From: Rhynchopus euleeides
Taxonomy: Eukaryota > Euglenozoa > Diplonemea > Diplonemida > Diplonemidae
Direction: 5' to 3'
Length of the DNA: 64,000 nt
NCBI GenBank assembly: GCA_963210315.1
Contig: OY723254.1
Span: 310,001-374,000 of the forward strand
Positions 11,801 to 21,274 of this stretch are shown here, in pieces. The notes under the pieces were generated by a model. It worked only from the letters and a program-made list of their open reading frames with translations. It searched no databases and had not been told where the DNA came from. A program made the position numbers and the translations under genes. Each line of letters starts with the position of its first letter. Position 1 is the first letter of the stretch.

Positions 11801-12257
11801 CTGTGCGAGACACACGCCCGTCGGCATATGCCACGGCATACGAGCCGTTCCCTGCAGCGAACGCCACAGGCGTGCCCCCGAAAGCATGCAGCGCAACGTG
11901 CGACACACCGCACGCCTCAGACATGTGGCACAGGTGCACCCCATGCGACGACATCACTGCGACGCGCGGCTCGCCGCCACACCCGCTGACGCACGCGAGC
12001 TGTGCACCGAAGCTCGCCTCGGACGCCTGAAGGGTGCCACACGGCCCCCACCCGCTGTCCGTCTGCCTGTGCACCACCATCCTGTTTGCGGCGCTGATCC
12101 CCGTCACGAGGAACTCGCCGCAGTAGGCCGCTGCTGACGCAGGGAGACCGTGTGATCCCATGTTGTGCGGCCACAGCGTGGCGTCGCTGTCAGGCGCCGC
12201 AGCAGCTCGCAGGGCACCGCACACCACCACGCACAGGCACAGGGCGGCTCGCAGCAT
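8848..12257 (-). CDS. TSP1-repeat and hedgehog-type Hint domain transmembrane protein
   Basis: I chose the start at 12257 because it opens a clear signal peptide (MLRAALCLCVVVCGALRAAAA); the frame itself runs from 12305. Residues about 25-320 are a beta-rich, N-glycosylated ectodomain. A canonical thrombospondin type 1 repeat follows at about 326 (WSGYGAYSNCTAACGEGTQT), then several degenerate Cys-rich TSP1-like repeats to about 650. The Hint/Hog module spans about 659-825. It begins GCYPATSELF with the nucleophilic Cys, has the block-B SxxH in LSPDHFVV, and ends near EHSTYDF, like the hedgehog autoprocessing domain. Two hydrophobic segments follow (about 869-891, 899-920), then a beta-rich tail. 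The tail is in a frame shifted by one base near 9350 (DLSADGGA to RVRTLFESAG) and stops at 8848. Hint domains perform Cys-dependent N-S acyl shift and self-cleavage. No hedgehog signalling domain is present. A 21-bp internal duplication lies near 11530-11570. Confidence 0.85.
9345..9360 (-). other. Apparent frameshift in the Hint/TSP1 gene
   Basis: Protein-like sequence passes from one minus-strand frame (ending DLSADGGA) to another (RVRTLFESAGGGMPQS) at GGTGCCACAGCGTG. No GTATG donor or acceptor lies here, so a one-base error or a real indel is the simplest reading. Confidence 0.5.
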
Positions 12258-12977
12258 CGCATGTCCCACCCCCTGTGCGGGGCTGCATATCTTGTGTGGT
12301 TGCATCTGCAGCAGGGCGGCTGTCGTGTGGGTCAGGCGGGTCGTGACAGCAGTGCCTCACACAGTATGGTGTTGCACGTACCGGCCTTGTGTGGGACCGG
12401 GCGGTGGTTTTGACCAACGAAACACAGATGGAACACTGACCACCGCGTCGCCTGGAGGTGTTCCCAAGGGGGCTTGGGCTGCGTGGGCGGGCAAAAGTGC
12501 AAACTGGGGTCTGGCAGGGGGGGGCGTAAACACAGGGGGCATCAACAAGGATCATACCAAGATAAAAAGGCATGATCGGCAGGCGTAATATCGCGAATCA
12601 TCAGTAGGTGCACAGGAGGGGCACAGACAGAGGCAAATGCGAGGCAACAAAACAGCGACGTACACCCCACCACCTTGCTTGAGACGCTATCGATCCGCTC
12701 GTTTGACTGTGCAGCCCTCATTCTGCTGGGTGACCCAATCGATGTACCAACAAATCACAGGCACGACTGGAAGAACACGGGCCAGCAGAAGGGGGATGCT
12801 GGGTGCCACCCACACCCTGCCACACGGTGCGACGCACAGGTGCAGCAGGTGCAGTGTGTGCATTGTGGCTTCCTCGGTGGACACACATCACGGAGACCTG
12901 CACTTTCGGTGAAACACCGGGCATGCCACGGCGAATCACACGATGGACCTCGCAGGAGGAGTAAAATAAAGAACAAA
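12258..12977. other. Intergenic, no gene seen
   Basis: Upstream flank of the Hint/TSP1 gene and 3' flank of the HMG-box gene. On the minus strand a pyrimidine-rich stretch ending CTGCTGCAG lies about 50 nt before the start at 12257 and could be a splice acceptor. It contains one copy of a roughly 110-bp direct repeat (12622-12732). Confidence 0.6.
12622..12732 (+). repeat. Direct repeat flanking the HMG-box gene, copy 1
   Basis: About 110 bp, roughly 90% identical to 14168-14279 by eye (shared CGTACACCCCACCA and TCGATCCGCTCGTTTGACTG). The two copies are in the same orientation and bracket the HMG-box gene. Confidence 0.85.
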
Positions 12978-13085
12978 GGGGGTCTTCGCTACGGGGTGGT
13001 CGGCAGTGCATTTTGGTGCATTTCCTGTTGAATTGGCTGAAAAATGACGAAGATTGTCGAAGTTTGTCGACCAGCGAAGACCCCC
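12978..13085. mobile_element. 108-bp micro-MITE, family I, copy 1
   Basis: Starts GGGGGTCTTCGCT and ends AGCGAAGACCCCC. It is flanked on both sides by AAA, a 3-bp target duplication. The interior matches the 108-bp element at 51910-52017 in reverse orientation (shared GGTGGTCG and GTGCATTTTG-like core, GACGAAGATTG). It is too short to encode anything. Confidence 0.85.
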
Positions 13086-13150
13086 AAAGGAAAAGTCTAC
13101 AATTCACAGCAGCGGACTCCTTGCCCGCTCAAACAGCTGCCAGCTCACTC

Positions 13151-14102
13151 TTACTGGCTCTTGTACTTCAGCGCCAGAGCCTTCGTCGTAGCCGTGAAGG
13201 CCGCCTTCGCGTTGACACCCTTCTTCGACTCCGCAGCGTACAGCGCAGAGAAGTGCTCCTTCACGAACCGGGCGTACTTTGATGCAGGCTTCTTGAAAGA
13301 CCGGCGGATGGCATCGCGCTTCGCCAGGTTCTTGGCAGCCTCCGCCTTCAGCGCCTGCTTCTCGCTCTCGGGCAGGCTCTGTGCAGGGACAGCATGTTGC
13401 AACACCTTGCAGGCACACGCCACACATACCGAGTACTTCTGGTTCAGTGACTTCAGGTCCACCTTCCCCTTGCCCTGCGCCTGCTTCTGGATGAACAGGG
13501 TGCGCGCGCTGACAGGGCCAGACGATGCGATCTTGGCCTTCTTCGCACGCTTCTGTGAGTGGAATGGGGTGTCGACGCATGACACACAACTGCCACAATC
13601 ATACCGCCACAACCTTCGCCTTCGCAGCCTCCTTCTTGGCTTTCTTGGCTGCCGCGGCAATCTGCTTCCTCTGCTTCAGAGCAAGCGCCTTCGCCTTCGC
13701 TGCCAACACCTTCTTCTTCATCGCCATCGCTGCATTCTTCTTGTGGAGCTTCAGGGCTTTCGCCTTCTTGGCAGCAACAACCTTGCGCTGCTTGGCGGCA
13801 GCCAGCTTCGCCTTGGCAGCAGCCCTCTTCTGCTTCAGGACAGCCGCCTTCTTGTCCCGAGCCGCCTTCTGCAGTGCCTTCTTCACAGCCCGTGCATTCT
13901 TGTCAGCAACGGACTTGGCGGTCCCCTTCGCCACCTTCTTCACGGTCTTCGTCTTCGCGACCGTCTTCTTCACAGCCGACTTCTTCTTACCCACCGCCTT
14001 CGTCACCTTGCTGCGCACCTGCACAGCACCCACACCAGCACCGACACGCAGCACCGCACCGGCACCGCACACCTGGCGCGCAGCAACACGGATAGCAAGC
14101 AT
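13151..14102 (-). CDS. Lys/Ala-rich tandem HMG-box protein with mitochondrial-type presequence (3 exons)
   Basis: Exons 14102-13605, 13552-13430 and 13378-13151 give 282 residues. Introns: 13553-13604 (donor GTATGA, acceptor CTCACAG) and 13379-13429 (51 bp, donor GTATGT, acceptor CTGCACAG). The second has no stop and is a multiple of three, so it reads through if missed; removing it yields a smooth HMG helix (LKSLNQKYS joined to SLPESEKQALKAEAAKN). The start at 14102 opens an Arg-rich, acid-free presequence (MLAIRVAARQVCGAG), typical of mitochondrial import. Residues about 40-165 are a Lys/Ala repeat like histone H1 or kinetoplast-associated proteins. Residues about 175-280 read as two HMG-box-like units (SARTLFIQKQ..., KPASKYARFVKEHF...). 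By analogy with TFAM/Abf2 and kinetoplast DNA-packing proteins, a mitochondrial nucleoid protein is inferred; a nuclear H1/HMG protein is the alternative. Confidence 0.75.
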
Positions 14103-14167
14103 CTTTGCGAGGTTGTCTTGTGGTGTGCGGGACAATCTGCGTCATGTGAAGTGATGTGCGACAGAAA

Positions 14168-14279
14168 CACAGACAGAGGCAACTGCGATGCAACAACACA
14201 GCGGCGTACACCCCACCATCCTGCTTGAGACGCGGTCGATCCGCTCGTTTGACTGTGCAGCCCTCATTCTGCTGGGTGC
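14168..14279 (+). repeat. Direct repeat flanking the HMG-box gene, copy 2
   Basis: Partner of 12622-12732, in the same orientation, about 1.55 kb away. It lies just upstream of the start codon of the HMG-box gene. Confidence 0.85.
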
Positions 14280-15830
14280 ACGATACGTGGCAGGAACAGG
14301 AAATAACAGCAAGTTCTACAGGGAAGGGAGAGAGTGCCACACACACCCTGCAACACAGTGCATGCACCGTGACGTGCAGTGTGCAGTGCGGCTGCGACGT
14401 GTGCGAGCAGCCGCTAACGTCTACCATTCACAGGGGGCAGCCAGGGGGGGTAGGGGGGCTAATCAGGGGGCAGTAGGCATGTTGCACCGAGAATCTTCTT
14501 GAAACTACATCAAAAAAGGGACTCGAAAGAGAAACTCCACCAAAATTAGAGCAACTCGGCAACAACGGCGTAAAGCTGCGCATAAATTACCCAAGAACGT
14601 TGAGACGAAGCGTATCTAAAGAATGTTTTCATTTGGCGAAGTTAGCCCCAACTTCGCCCTGGGCGAACGGCCTGTAGGTGAGATTCCACTGGAACTCAGC
14701 CTGATGAGGACGTTGTAATGTATTTGTTACCCAAGCGCTGTCAACAATCGGGGTTCTCTCTGCCTCCCGCACGCAACACAATGCTGGCCGCCGACTCTGC
14801 CCCCATCCCACCGAAGGTGTTTGCTTTGTCGATGCCACCACTTCACCTGACCAGTTATGCTTGGCCATCTAGCTTTTGTGCGCCCACACACACCACTTCA
14901 GGTAACCAGGAGACCTCCCTCCCTCCCTCCCTCCCTCTCGATGCCCCTCAACCCATGCACCGCGCACAGCAAAGCCGCAACGTCTCTCACCAAAACGCAT
15001 TGCTTATAGTTTGGGTTCACGAACTGCCACATCGCACAGTGTAGGGTGGACGACTCACCCAACTTTTCAGCTAAGCTACTGTGACAAAAAATATTGGCTT
15101 CAAAAAAAGAAATTCCTGGGTTTCTCGGCCACTTTTGAGGTAATTGCGCGACTGTCCTGAAGTTGGGAACCCCAAATGTGGAAAAGCAACACCGAAAACT
15201 CGATTTTCGGGCCCCACACTGTAGACACAATGTGAATTTTCGGGGGTACCTGGGACCCCCCGTGTGTAAGTCCCCTCCCTGGAGGCGACTTTCGGCCAGG
15301 GGGGGGGCTGAAACACGGGGGTGGCACGGTGGAGACCAAGAAGACCTCTTCCGCTTCCGTCGTATGGGGGTGATTCCGGTCCGGATGGACTTTTGGCACC
15401 CCACTTTTCGACTCTGACAGCACCTGGAGGGCACCAGGTGGCCCAGCGGCCACCTGATGACCCTCCAGACCAGCCCACACCCGTGTTTAGGTCCACCTGC
15501 GCTAAAGTCCCCCCTGGGGGGACTTATACACGGGGGGACCCAGGTACGAGCAGTGATCTCGCGCCAGGGCTGGCACGGCCCGACCTCAACATTTTCCCAT
15601 CACATGTTGTGGAGAGGCCAGACTATCTTTAGTAGACTTTGGGCTTTTGAGTTCGGCCGGGTGAACATGCGGCGCAGCGTGCGAAAATCCAACGCCACCA
15701 TGAGAGGCAGGTGGATGAAGCTTGATGACTCAGTCGCGCCGAATCGTACCCAAGTGAAGGACTATCCCCTGGAATGCGACACAGCACCAACCGGTGTGAG
15801 ACATGCCTTCAAAATCCTGAAGGATGTTCA
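14280..15830. other. Intergenic, no gene seen
   Basis: Non-coding on both strands as far as I can read. It contains a short CCCT microsatellite (about 14916-14937) and, from about 15060, low-complexity sequence with repeated CCCCCCGTGT-type tracts. Its right edge (15771-15830) is a copy of sequence also found, inverted, near 27925-27987. Confidence 0.5.
15771..15830 (+). repeat. Dispersed repeat K, copy at the edge of the 41-bp satellite
   Basis: GGAATGCGACACAGCACCAA and the following bases match the reverse complement of about 27925-27987 (GCACCAACCGGTGTG shared). It directly abuts the first unit of the satellite. Confidence 0.65.
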
Positions 15831-16850
15831 CCGACCAATAAAGCGACCAGATGGCGGTCCCAAATTTGGGACCGACCAATAAAGCGACCAGATGGTGGTC
15901 CCAAATTTGGGACCGACCGATAAAGCGACGGTCCCAAATTTGGGTCCACCGTTGGGACCGACCGATAAAGCGGCGGTCCCAAATTTGGGTCCGACCAATA
16001 AAGCGACCAGATGGCGGTCCCAAATTTGGGACCGACCAATAAAGCGACCAGATGGCGGTCCCAAATTTGGGACCGACCAAAAAAGCGACCAGATGGCGGT
16101 CCCAAAATTGGGACCGACCAATAAAGCGACCAGATGGTGGTCCCAAATTTGGGACCGACCGATAAAGCGACCAGATGGCGGTCCCAAATTTGGGTCCGAC
16201 CAATAAAGCGACCAGATGGCGGTCCCAAATTTGGGACCGACCAATAAAGCGACCAGATGGTGGTCCCAAATTTGGGACCGACCGATAAAGCGACCAGATG
16301 GTGGTCCCAAATTTGGAACCGACCAATAAAGCGACCAGATGGTGGTCCCAAATTTGGGACCGACCAATAAAGCGACGAGATGGCGGTCCCAAATTTGGGA
16401 CCGACCAATAAAGCGACCAGATGGTGGTCCCAAATTTGAGACCGACCGATAAAGCGACCAGATGGCGGTCCCAAAAATGGGACCGACCGATAAAGCGACC
16501 AGATGGTGGTCCCAAATTTGGGACCACCATCTGGTCGCTTTGTTGGTCGGTCCCAAATTTGGGACCGCCCTCTGGTCGCTTTATCGGTCGGTACCAAATT
16601 TGGGACCGCCATCTGGTCGCTTTATCGGTCGGTCCCAAATTTGGGACCGCCATCTGGTCGCTTTATTGGTCGGTCCCAAATTTGGGACCACCATCTGGTC
16701 GCTTTATTGGTCGGTCCCAAATTTGGGACCGCCATCTGGTCGCTTCATCGGTCGGTCCCAAATTTGGGACCACCATCTGGTCGCTTTATCGGTCAGTCCC
16801 TAATTTGGGACCACCATCTGGTCAATTTTTCGGTGGGTCCCAAGTTTGGG
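15831..16850. repeat. 41-bp satellite with internal orientation switch
   Basis: About 25 units of 41 bp. Each contains the 18-bp perfect palindrome GGTCCCAAATTTGGGACC followed by GACC(A/G)ATAAAGCGACCAGA. Units run in one orientation to about 16516, then in the opposite orientation to 16850, turning on the palindrome itself. Units differ by single substitutions, mainly CAATAAA/CGATAAA and GGCGG/GGTGG. Because 41 is not a multiple of three and few stops occur, spurious 180- to 300-codon open frames arise on both strands; they are not genes. Confidence 0.95.
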
Positions 16851-17370
16851 ATGAGGAACTCCGTGGGCACCATTGGTCGCCCTTCGGTCGCCACCTGTTC
16901 AGACCCCTTTTCAGGGGATTTGAGCCCCAGAGAGACCTCCTGGACCGGTTTTCTGGTGTTTTATGCTCTTCCCGACCCTGTCCTGGCCCAGAATGTGGTC
17001 TGGAGCGAGGTTCTGCTGATTTCCGCCTGATGCGGACCCTCCTTTGGGGTCCTCCATTTATTTTGAGTCTGACCGTCACCTTCCCCACCTAGTTCACCAG
17101 GGCAATGCGAAAAACCGTTTTTTAACCCCAAAAATGGCATTTCCCGGGTGGCGACCTCTGGCGACCTCTGAAAAATGTGCCCAAAAAGTGATTTTTGGGA
17201 CCTTGCGGACCTCGAAAACACAAAGGGAAAAAAAAATATTTTTTGTCACACCCCCTCTTGGGGCGGTACGCCAGTCTACACAGTGCCCTCTACACTGGAG
17301 GCCACAACGTGAGGACCGAGCGTGGGAGGCTACATCACCGATACGTGAACGACCCACCCCACCCCCACCA
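16851..17370. other. Intergenic, no gene seen
   Basis: Sequence between the 41-bp satellite and the HAUS5-like gene. Nothing recognisable; the open frames lack protein-like composition. Confidence 0.5.
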
Positions 17371-19068
17371 CTACCCCAGCCTCTGGATGTCGTGCAGGAG
17401 CAGGGAAGCAGGCTGATCCCGCAGGTCTGCTGTCGCACGTGAGAGGGCGGCGTACTCTGTGTCCAGGCCCTGCAGCAGATCCTTGGCATCCTTGATGCGG
17501 TGGACCACATGGGAGAAGCCAGCGACGCAGTGCTGCCAGGTGTCCATCGCCGCCTCGATGTCTTTGCTGACCGCCTCCCTGTTGCACGCCCGGGAGCCGG
17601 CATCGCGAGCGAGGGCCAGTCCGGCACACTTCTGGTAGGCACGCTCCGCAACCAGCCTGCCCAGCTCCAGGGCACTGTGCTCCAGCGAATGCACAGGGTT
17701 GTCCTCCTCGGTGTCAGGCGCAGTGCTGATCCCCGACACCCCATCCAGCAGACGGTTGCCTGTGCCTGGCAGGGCCTCGCACAGCGCCGCCAGGCCCTGC
17801 CGGTGCTGCGCCTCGCTCGCCTCCTGCAGCGCAGCACGAACGCCCACCGCAAGCTCTGTGATGCTCCTGTTCCCCGGCTGCGCCTCTGCCGGGGTGGCTG
17901 CGGCGTCCTGCAGCAGCAGCTCCATCAGCTCTTTGCGCTGCGCATGCTTGCCCTCCCGCTGCCTCTGCAGGTCCGCCAGCACCCCCCGGTGGTCCGCAGC
18001 GCCCCGCATCCGCCGCTTCGCGGCGACGGAGGCGACCTGCTCCTCGAGGCAGCGCAGGTGCACCGCCACACCCCGCTCCCGCGCCTGCGCCTCCGTCAGC
18101 TGCCTCGCCAGGGTCGACTGGTGGTCCACCCTGCCCAGGATCTGCGCGCAGACGTGGCTGGCCTGCTGGCGCACCCCGGCAATCTCCTCCTTCAGCTCCT
18201 CCTCCTCCACAAACATCCGCATGTGCTCCGCGTGCCCCGCGCCCAGCAGCTCCCGCATGCGGGGCAGGCCCTGCCGTGGGGGGGCCTCGCGCGCCGACAT
18301 GGTGCGCAGCTCATGGCACGCCGAGTTGGCGGTGCTGTGCAGCAGCGACAGCACCGACTGCCCCTCCGCGCAGCTGACGCCCTGCAGGCGCCGCACAATC
18401 CGCCCGATGCCCGGCGACGTCAGGCAGGCACCCAGCGGCGGCACGCGCGCAGGGGTGCGGGTGTCGCCCTCACCCATGTGCTGCCGCAGCTGCATCAACA
18501 CCTCGCTAACGGCGCTCGGTGCCTCCGGGTGGCTGGGTGTCGGCTGCATCTGCTCGAAGGACTGTGCCACGCCCTGCATGCGCGACGTGTGGCTCGTAGC
18601 GTAGGCGGCGAGGGCCTGGCAGGACAACGCCTGGCACCGCAGGGCTGACACGCGCTGCTGCTGCACGTCGCGCTCCACTGCAGCCTGGTCTGCTGTGAGG
18701 CGCGCCTGGTGGACCTCTGCCGAAGCACGTTCCACAGCCTTCTTCGTCTCACCTATCAGGTGTGCCAGCTCTGCCTGCCGGGCCTCCAGGCGCTGCAGGC
18801 TGATGCGCGACTTATCCTCGTTGGTGGAAGCGCTGGGGTCGAAGAGGCGCAGGTTGCGGCGCATGTCCCTCGCCTTCTCCCCCGTGGCGGTGTGCAGCAC
18901 GATGTGCTCGAGGGGCGCGCGCAGCCCGGGCACCTGCGCCAGGCGCTGGCACACCGCGAGGGGGACAGGGGCGGCGACGCCGACCCCTCCCGTCTGCCAG
19001 TCGAACAGAAGCTTCGAGAGGGCTGTCGTCGACAGCAGCTGCTTCCGCCGCCCCGTGTCGTCCTTCAT
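17371..19068 (-). CDS. Coiled-coil protein, HAUS5/augmin-like
   Basis: Single-exon frame; the start at 19068 (MKDDTGRRKQLLSTTALSKL) gives 565 residues. Upstream in-frame Mets at 19203 and 19113 belong to low-quality sequence. The N-terminal 65 residues form a small globular helical unit ending LEHIVLHTATGEKARDMRRN, which resembles the HAUS5 N-terminus (ILQHV...KKIRGNL pattern). The rest is almost entirely predicted coiled coil (SLQRLEARQAELAHLIGETK, VEEEELKEEIAGVRQQASHV) with Ala/Gln-rich helices, as in HAUS subunits. Augmin recruits gamma-tubulin to existing microtubules for branching nucleation. The stop is TAG at 17371. A pyrimidine-rich acceptor-like TCCTGCAG lies about 35 nt upstream of the start. 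Length fits HAUS5 (about 630 in animals). The assignment rests on one short N-terminal resemblance plus architecture; another coiled-coil family remains possible. Confidence 0.55.
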   Translation of the reverse strand: MKDDTGRRKQLLSTTALSKLLFDWQTGGVGVAAPVPLAVCQRLAQVPGLRAPLEHIVLHTATGEKARDMRRNLRLFDPSASTNEDKSRISLQRLEARQAELAHLIGETKKAVERASAEVHQARLTADQAAVERDVQQQRVSALRCQALSCQALAAYATSHTSRMQGVAQSFEQMQPTPSHPEAPSAVSEVLMQLRQHMGEGDTRTPARVPPLGACLTSPGIGRIVRRLQGVSCAEGQSVLSLLHSTANSACHELRTMSAREAPPRQGLPRMRELLGAGHAEHMRMFVEEEELKEEIAGVRQQASHVCAQILGRVDHQSTLARQLTEAQARERGVAVHLRCLEEQVASVAAKRRMRGAADHRGVLADLQRQREGKHAQRKELMELLLQDAAATPAEAQPGNRSITELAVGVRAALQEASEAQHRQGLAALCEALPGTGNRLLDGVSGISTAPDTEEDNPVHSLEHSALELGRLVAERAYQKCAGLALARDAGSRACNREAVSKDIEAAMDTWQHCVAGFSHVVHRIKDAKDLLQGLDTEYAALSRATADLRDQPASLLLHDIQRLG

Positions 19069-19814
19069 GGCGACGGCGTGAGGGGGGGAGGTCCAGAGAG
19101 TCCTGCAGGACATGTGGTGTGGTGGCAGTGATTGGAATGAGGAGGGGGAGAAATGGGGCACACGGATCAGACACACAACCTGCACTGAACAGGTCTGGTT
19201 CACCTTCCGCGGTCAGTAATTTCGTGAAGTCCACAAGTGAAGGCAACGCACACATCAGACACGTGCCACTAAGGGTGATGCTGTTGTGGTGAAACACACA
19301 TACACGGGGGCTCCTCTTTTATCTACAATAAGCAGGCAGCAAACAGGTTTGGAGAGGTATTGCGTTGCTTTTACTGAGGTCTGGGTACGTTGCCAGGCGC
19401 GCGCGCCATACGGAGATCAAATTAACGCGTGGAGTCGCATTATCCACGCCATTACGCCTGGAAGCGTTTCTAATCTCCCAAAACAAACTGATTTCTCTCT
19501 CTCAGGGGGTCTTCGCTAGCCGGTGCAAAAAAGTGCAGGCTGGTGCAGGGCAAAATGGGCCGAAAATGGGCAAAATCGGAGGCAAAAAAAAGGGCGGGGA
19601 GTTGGGTGGCCCCTAGCTGGGAGCACGCATTTGGACCCAAAAAATAATGTCGAGCGGTCCCTGTGCATTGTTCAGCCCTCACAGGACGAGAAGGCACGGC
19701 GGGGCCCGTGTCACGGGTAAACATTGAGATCAACCTGTCATCCTGGGCCAAGAGGGGAGCTGGCCGCCTGGGGCAATGCAGGAGCAACGGCGAGTGCTCG
19801 TGCTGGCACGAAGC
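19069..19814. other. Intergenic, no gene seen
   Basis: Flank between the HAUS5-like gene and the first 31-bp satellite. It contains an isolated GGGGGTCTTCGCT motif at about 19505 matching the family I micro-MITE end, without a recognisable partner end. Confidence 0.5.
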
Positions 19815-21274
19815 GGAGCCAGGCAGTGTTGTCCCGAGACTGGGCCGAGCCAGGCAGTGCTGTCCCGAGAATGGGCCGAGCCAGGCAGTGCAATCCCAAG
19901 GGTGGGCCGAGCCAGACAGTGCTGTCCCGAGAATGGGCCGAGCCAGGCAGTGCTGTCCCAAGGGTGGGCCGAGCCAGACAGTGCTGTCCCGAGAGTGGGC
20001 CGCGCCAGGCAGTGCTGTCCCAAGGGTGGGCCGAGCCAGTCAGTGCTGTCCCGAGAGTGGGCCGAGCCAGGCAGTGCTGTCCCGAGACTGGGCCGAGCCA
20101 GACAGTGCTGTCCCGAGGGTGGGCCGAGCCAGTCAGTGCTGTCCCGAGAGTGGGCCGAGCCAGGCAGTGCTGTCCCGAGACTGGGCCGAGCCAGGCAGTG
20201 CTGTCCCGAGGGTGGGCCGAGCCAGGCAGTGCTGTCCCGAGAATGGGCCGAGCCAGGCAGTGCTGTCCCAAGGGTGGGCCGAGCCAGACAGTGCTGTCCC
20301 AAGGGTGGGCCGAGCCAGTCAGTGCTGTCCCGAGAGTGGGCCGAGCCAGGCAGTGCTGTCCCGAGACTGGGCCGAGCCAGACAGTGCTGTCCCGAGGGTG
20401 GGCCGAGCCAGTCAGTGCTGTCCCGAGACTGGGCCGAGCCAGACAGTGCTGTCCCGAGACTGGGCCGAGCCAGTCAGTGCTGTCCCGAGACTGGGCCGAG
20501 CCAGACAGTGCTGTCCCGAGACTGGGCCGAGCCAGTCAGTGCTGTCCCGAGACTGGGCCGAGCCAGACAGTGCTGTCCCGAGACTGGGCCGAGCCAGTCA
20601 GTGCTGTCCCGAGACTGGGCCGAGCCAGACAGTGCTGTCCCGAGACTGGGCCGAGCCAGGCAGTGCTGTCCCAAGGGTGGGCCGAGCCAGTCAGTGCTGT
20701 CCAGAGAATGGGCCGAGCCAGGCAGTGCTGTCCCGAGAATGGGCCGAGCCAGGCAGTGCTGTCCCGAGACTGGGCCGAGCCAGGCAGTGCTGTCCCGAGA
20801 CTGGGCCGAGCCAGGCAGTGCTGTCCCGAGGGTGGGCCGAGCCAGTCAGTGCTGTCCCGAGAATGGGCCGAGCCAGGCAGTGCTGTCCCGAGAATGGGCC
20901 GAGCCAGGCAGTGCTGTCCCAAGGGTGGGCCGAGCCAGACAGTGCTGTCCCGAGGGTGGGCCGAGCCAGTCAGTGCTGTCCCGAGACTGGGCCGAGCCAG
21001 GCAGTGCTGTCCCGAGAATGGGCCGAGCCAGTCAGTGCTGTCCCGAGGGTGGGCCGAGCCAGTCAGTGCTGTCCCGAGAATGGGCCGAGCCAGGCAGTGC
21101 TGTCCCGAGAGTGGGCCGAGCCAGGCAGTGCTGTCCCAAGGGTGGGCCGAGCCAGACAGTGCTGTCCCGAGGGTGGGCCGAGCCAGTCAGTGCTGTCCCG
21201 AGAATGGGCCGAGCCAGGCAGTCCTGTCCAGAGGGTGGGCCGAGCTAGGCAGTGATGTCCCGAGGGTGGGCCGA
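19815..21274. repeat. 31-bp satellite A
   Basis: About 47 head-to-tail units of 31 bp sharing GTGCTGTCCCGAG and TGGGCCGAGCCAGGCA, varying mainly in one trinucleotide (GAA/GGG/GAG/GAC). It gives spurious open frames of up to about 600 codons in all plus frames because three units (93 bp) make a 31-residue repeat. At its right edge (about 21272-21310) a diverged unit appears in reverse orientation. Confidence 0.95.

Noticed and set aside
13044..14228. 394-codon plus-strand frame over the HMG-box gene
   Set aside because: Leu/Arg-rich antisense of a Lys/Ala-rich gene; the minus strand has homology-supported exons and splice sites.
15730..16653. Three overlapping 240- to 307-codon minus-strand frames (GRFIGRSQIWDRHLVAL repeats)
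   Set aside because: Product of the 41-bp satellite; the mirrored half gives the same peptide on the other strand.
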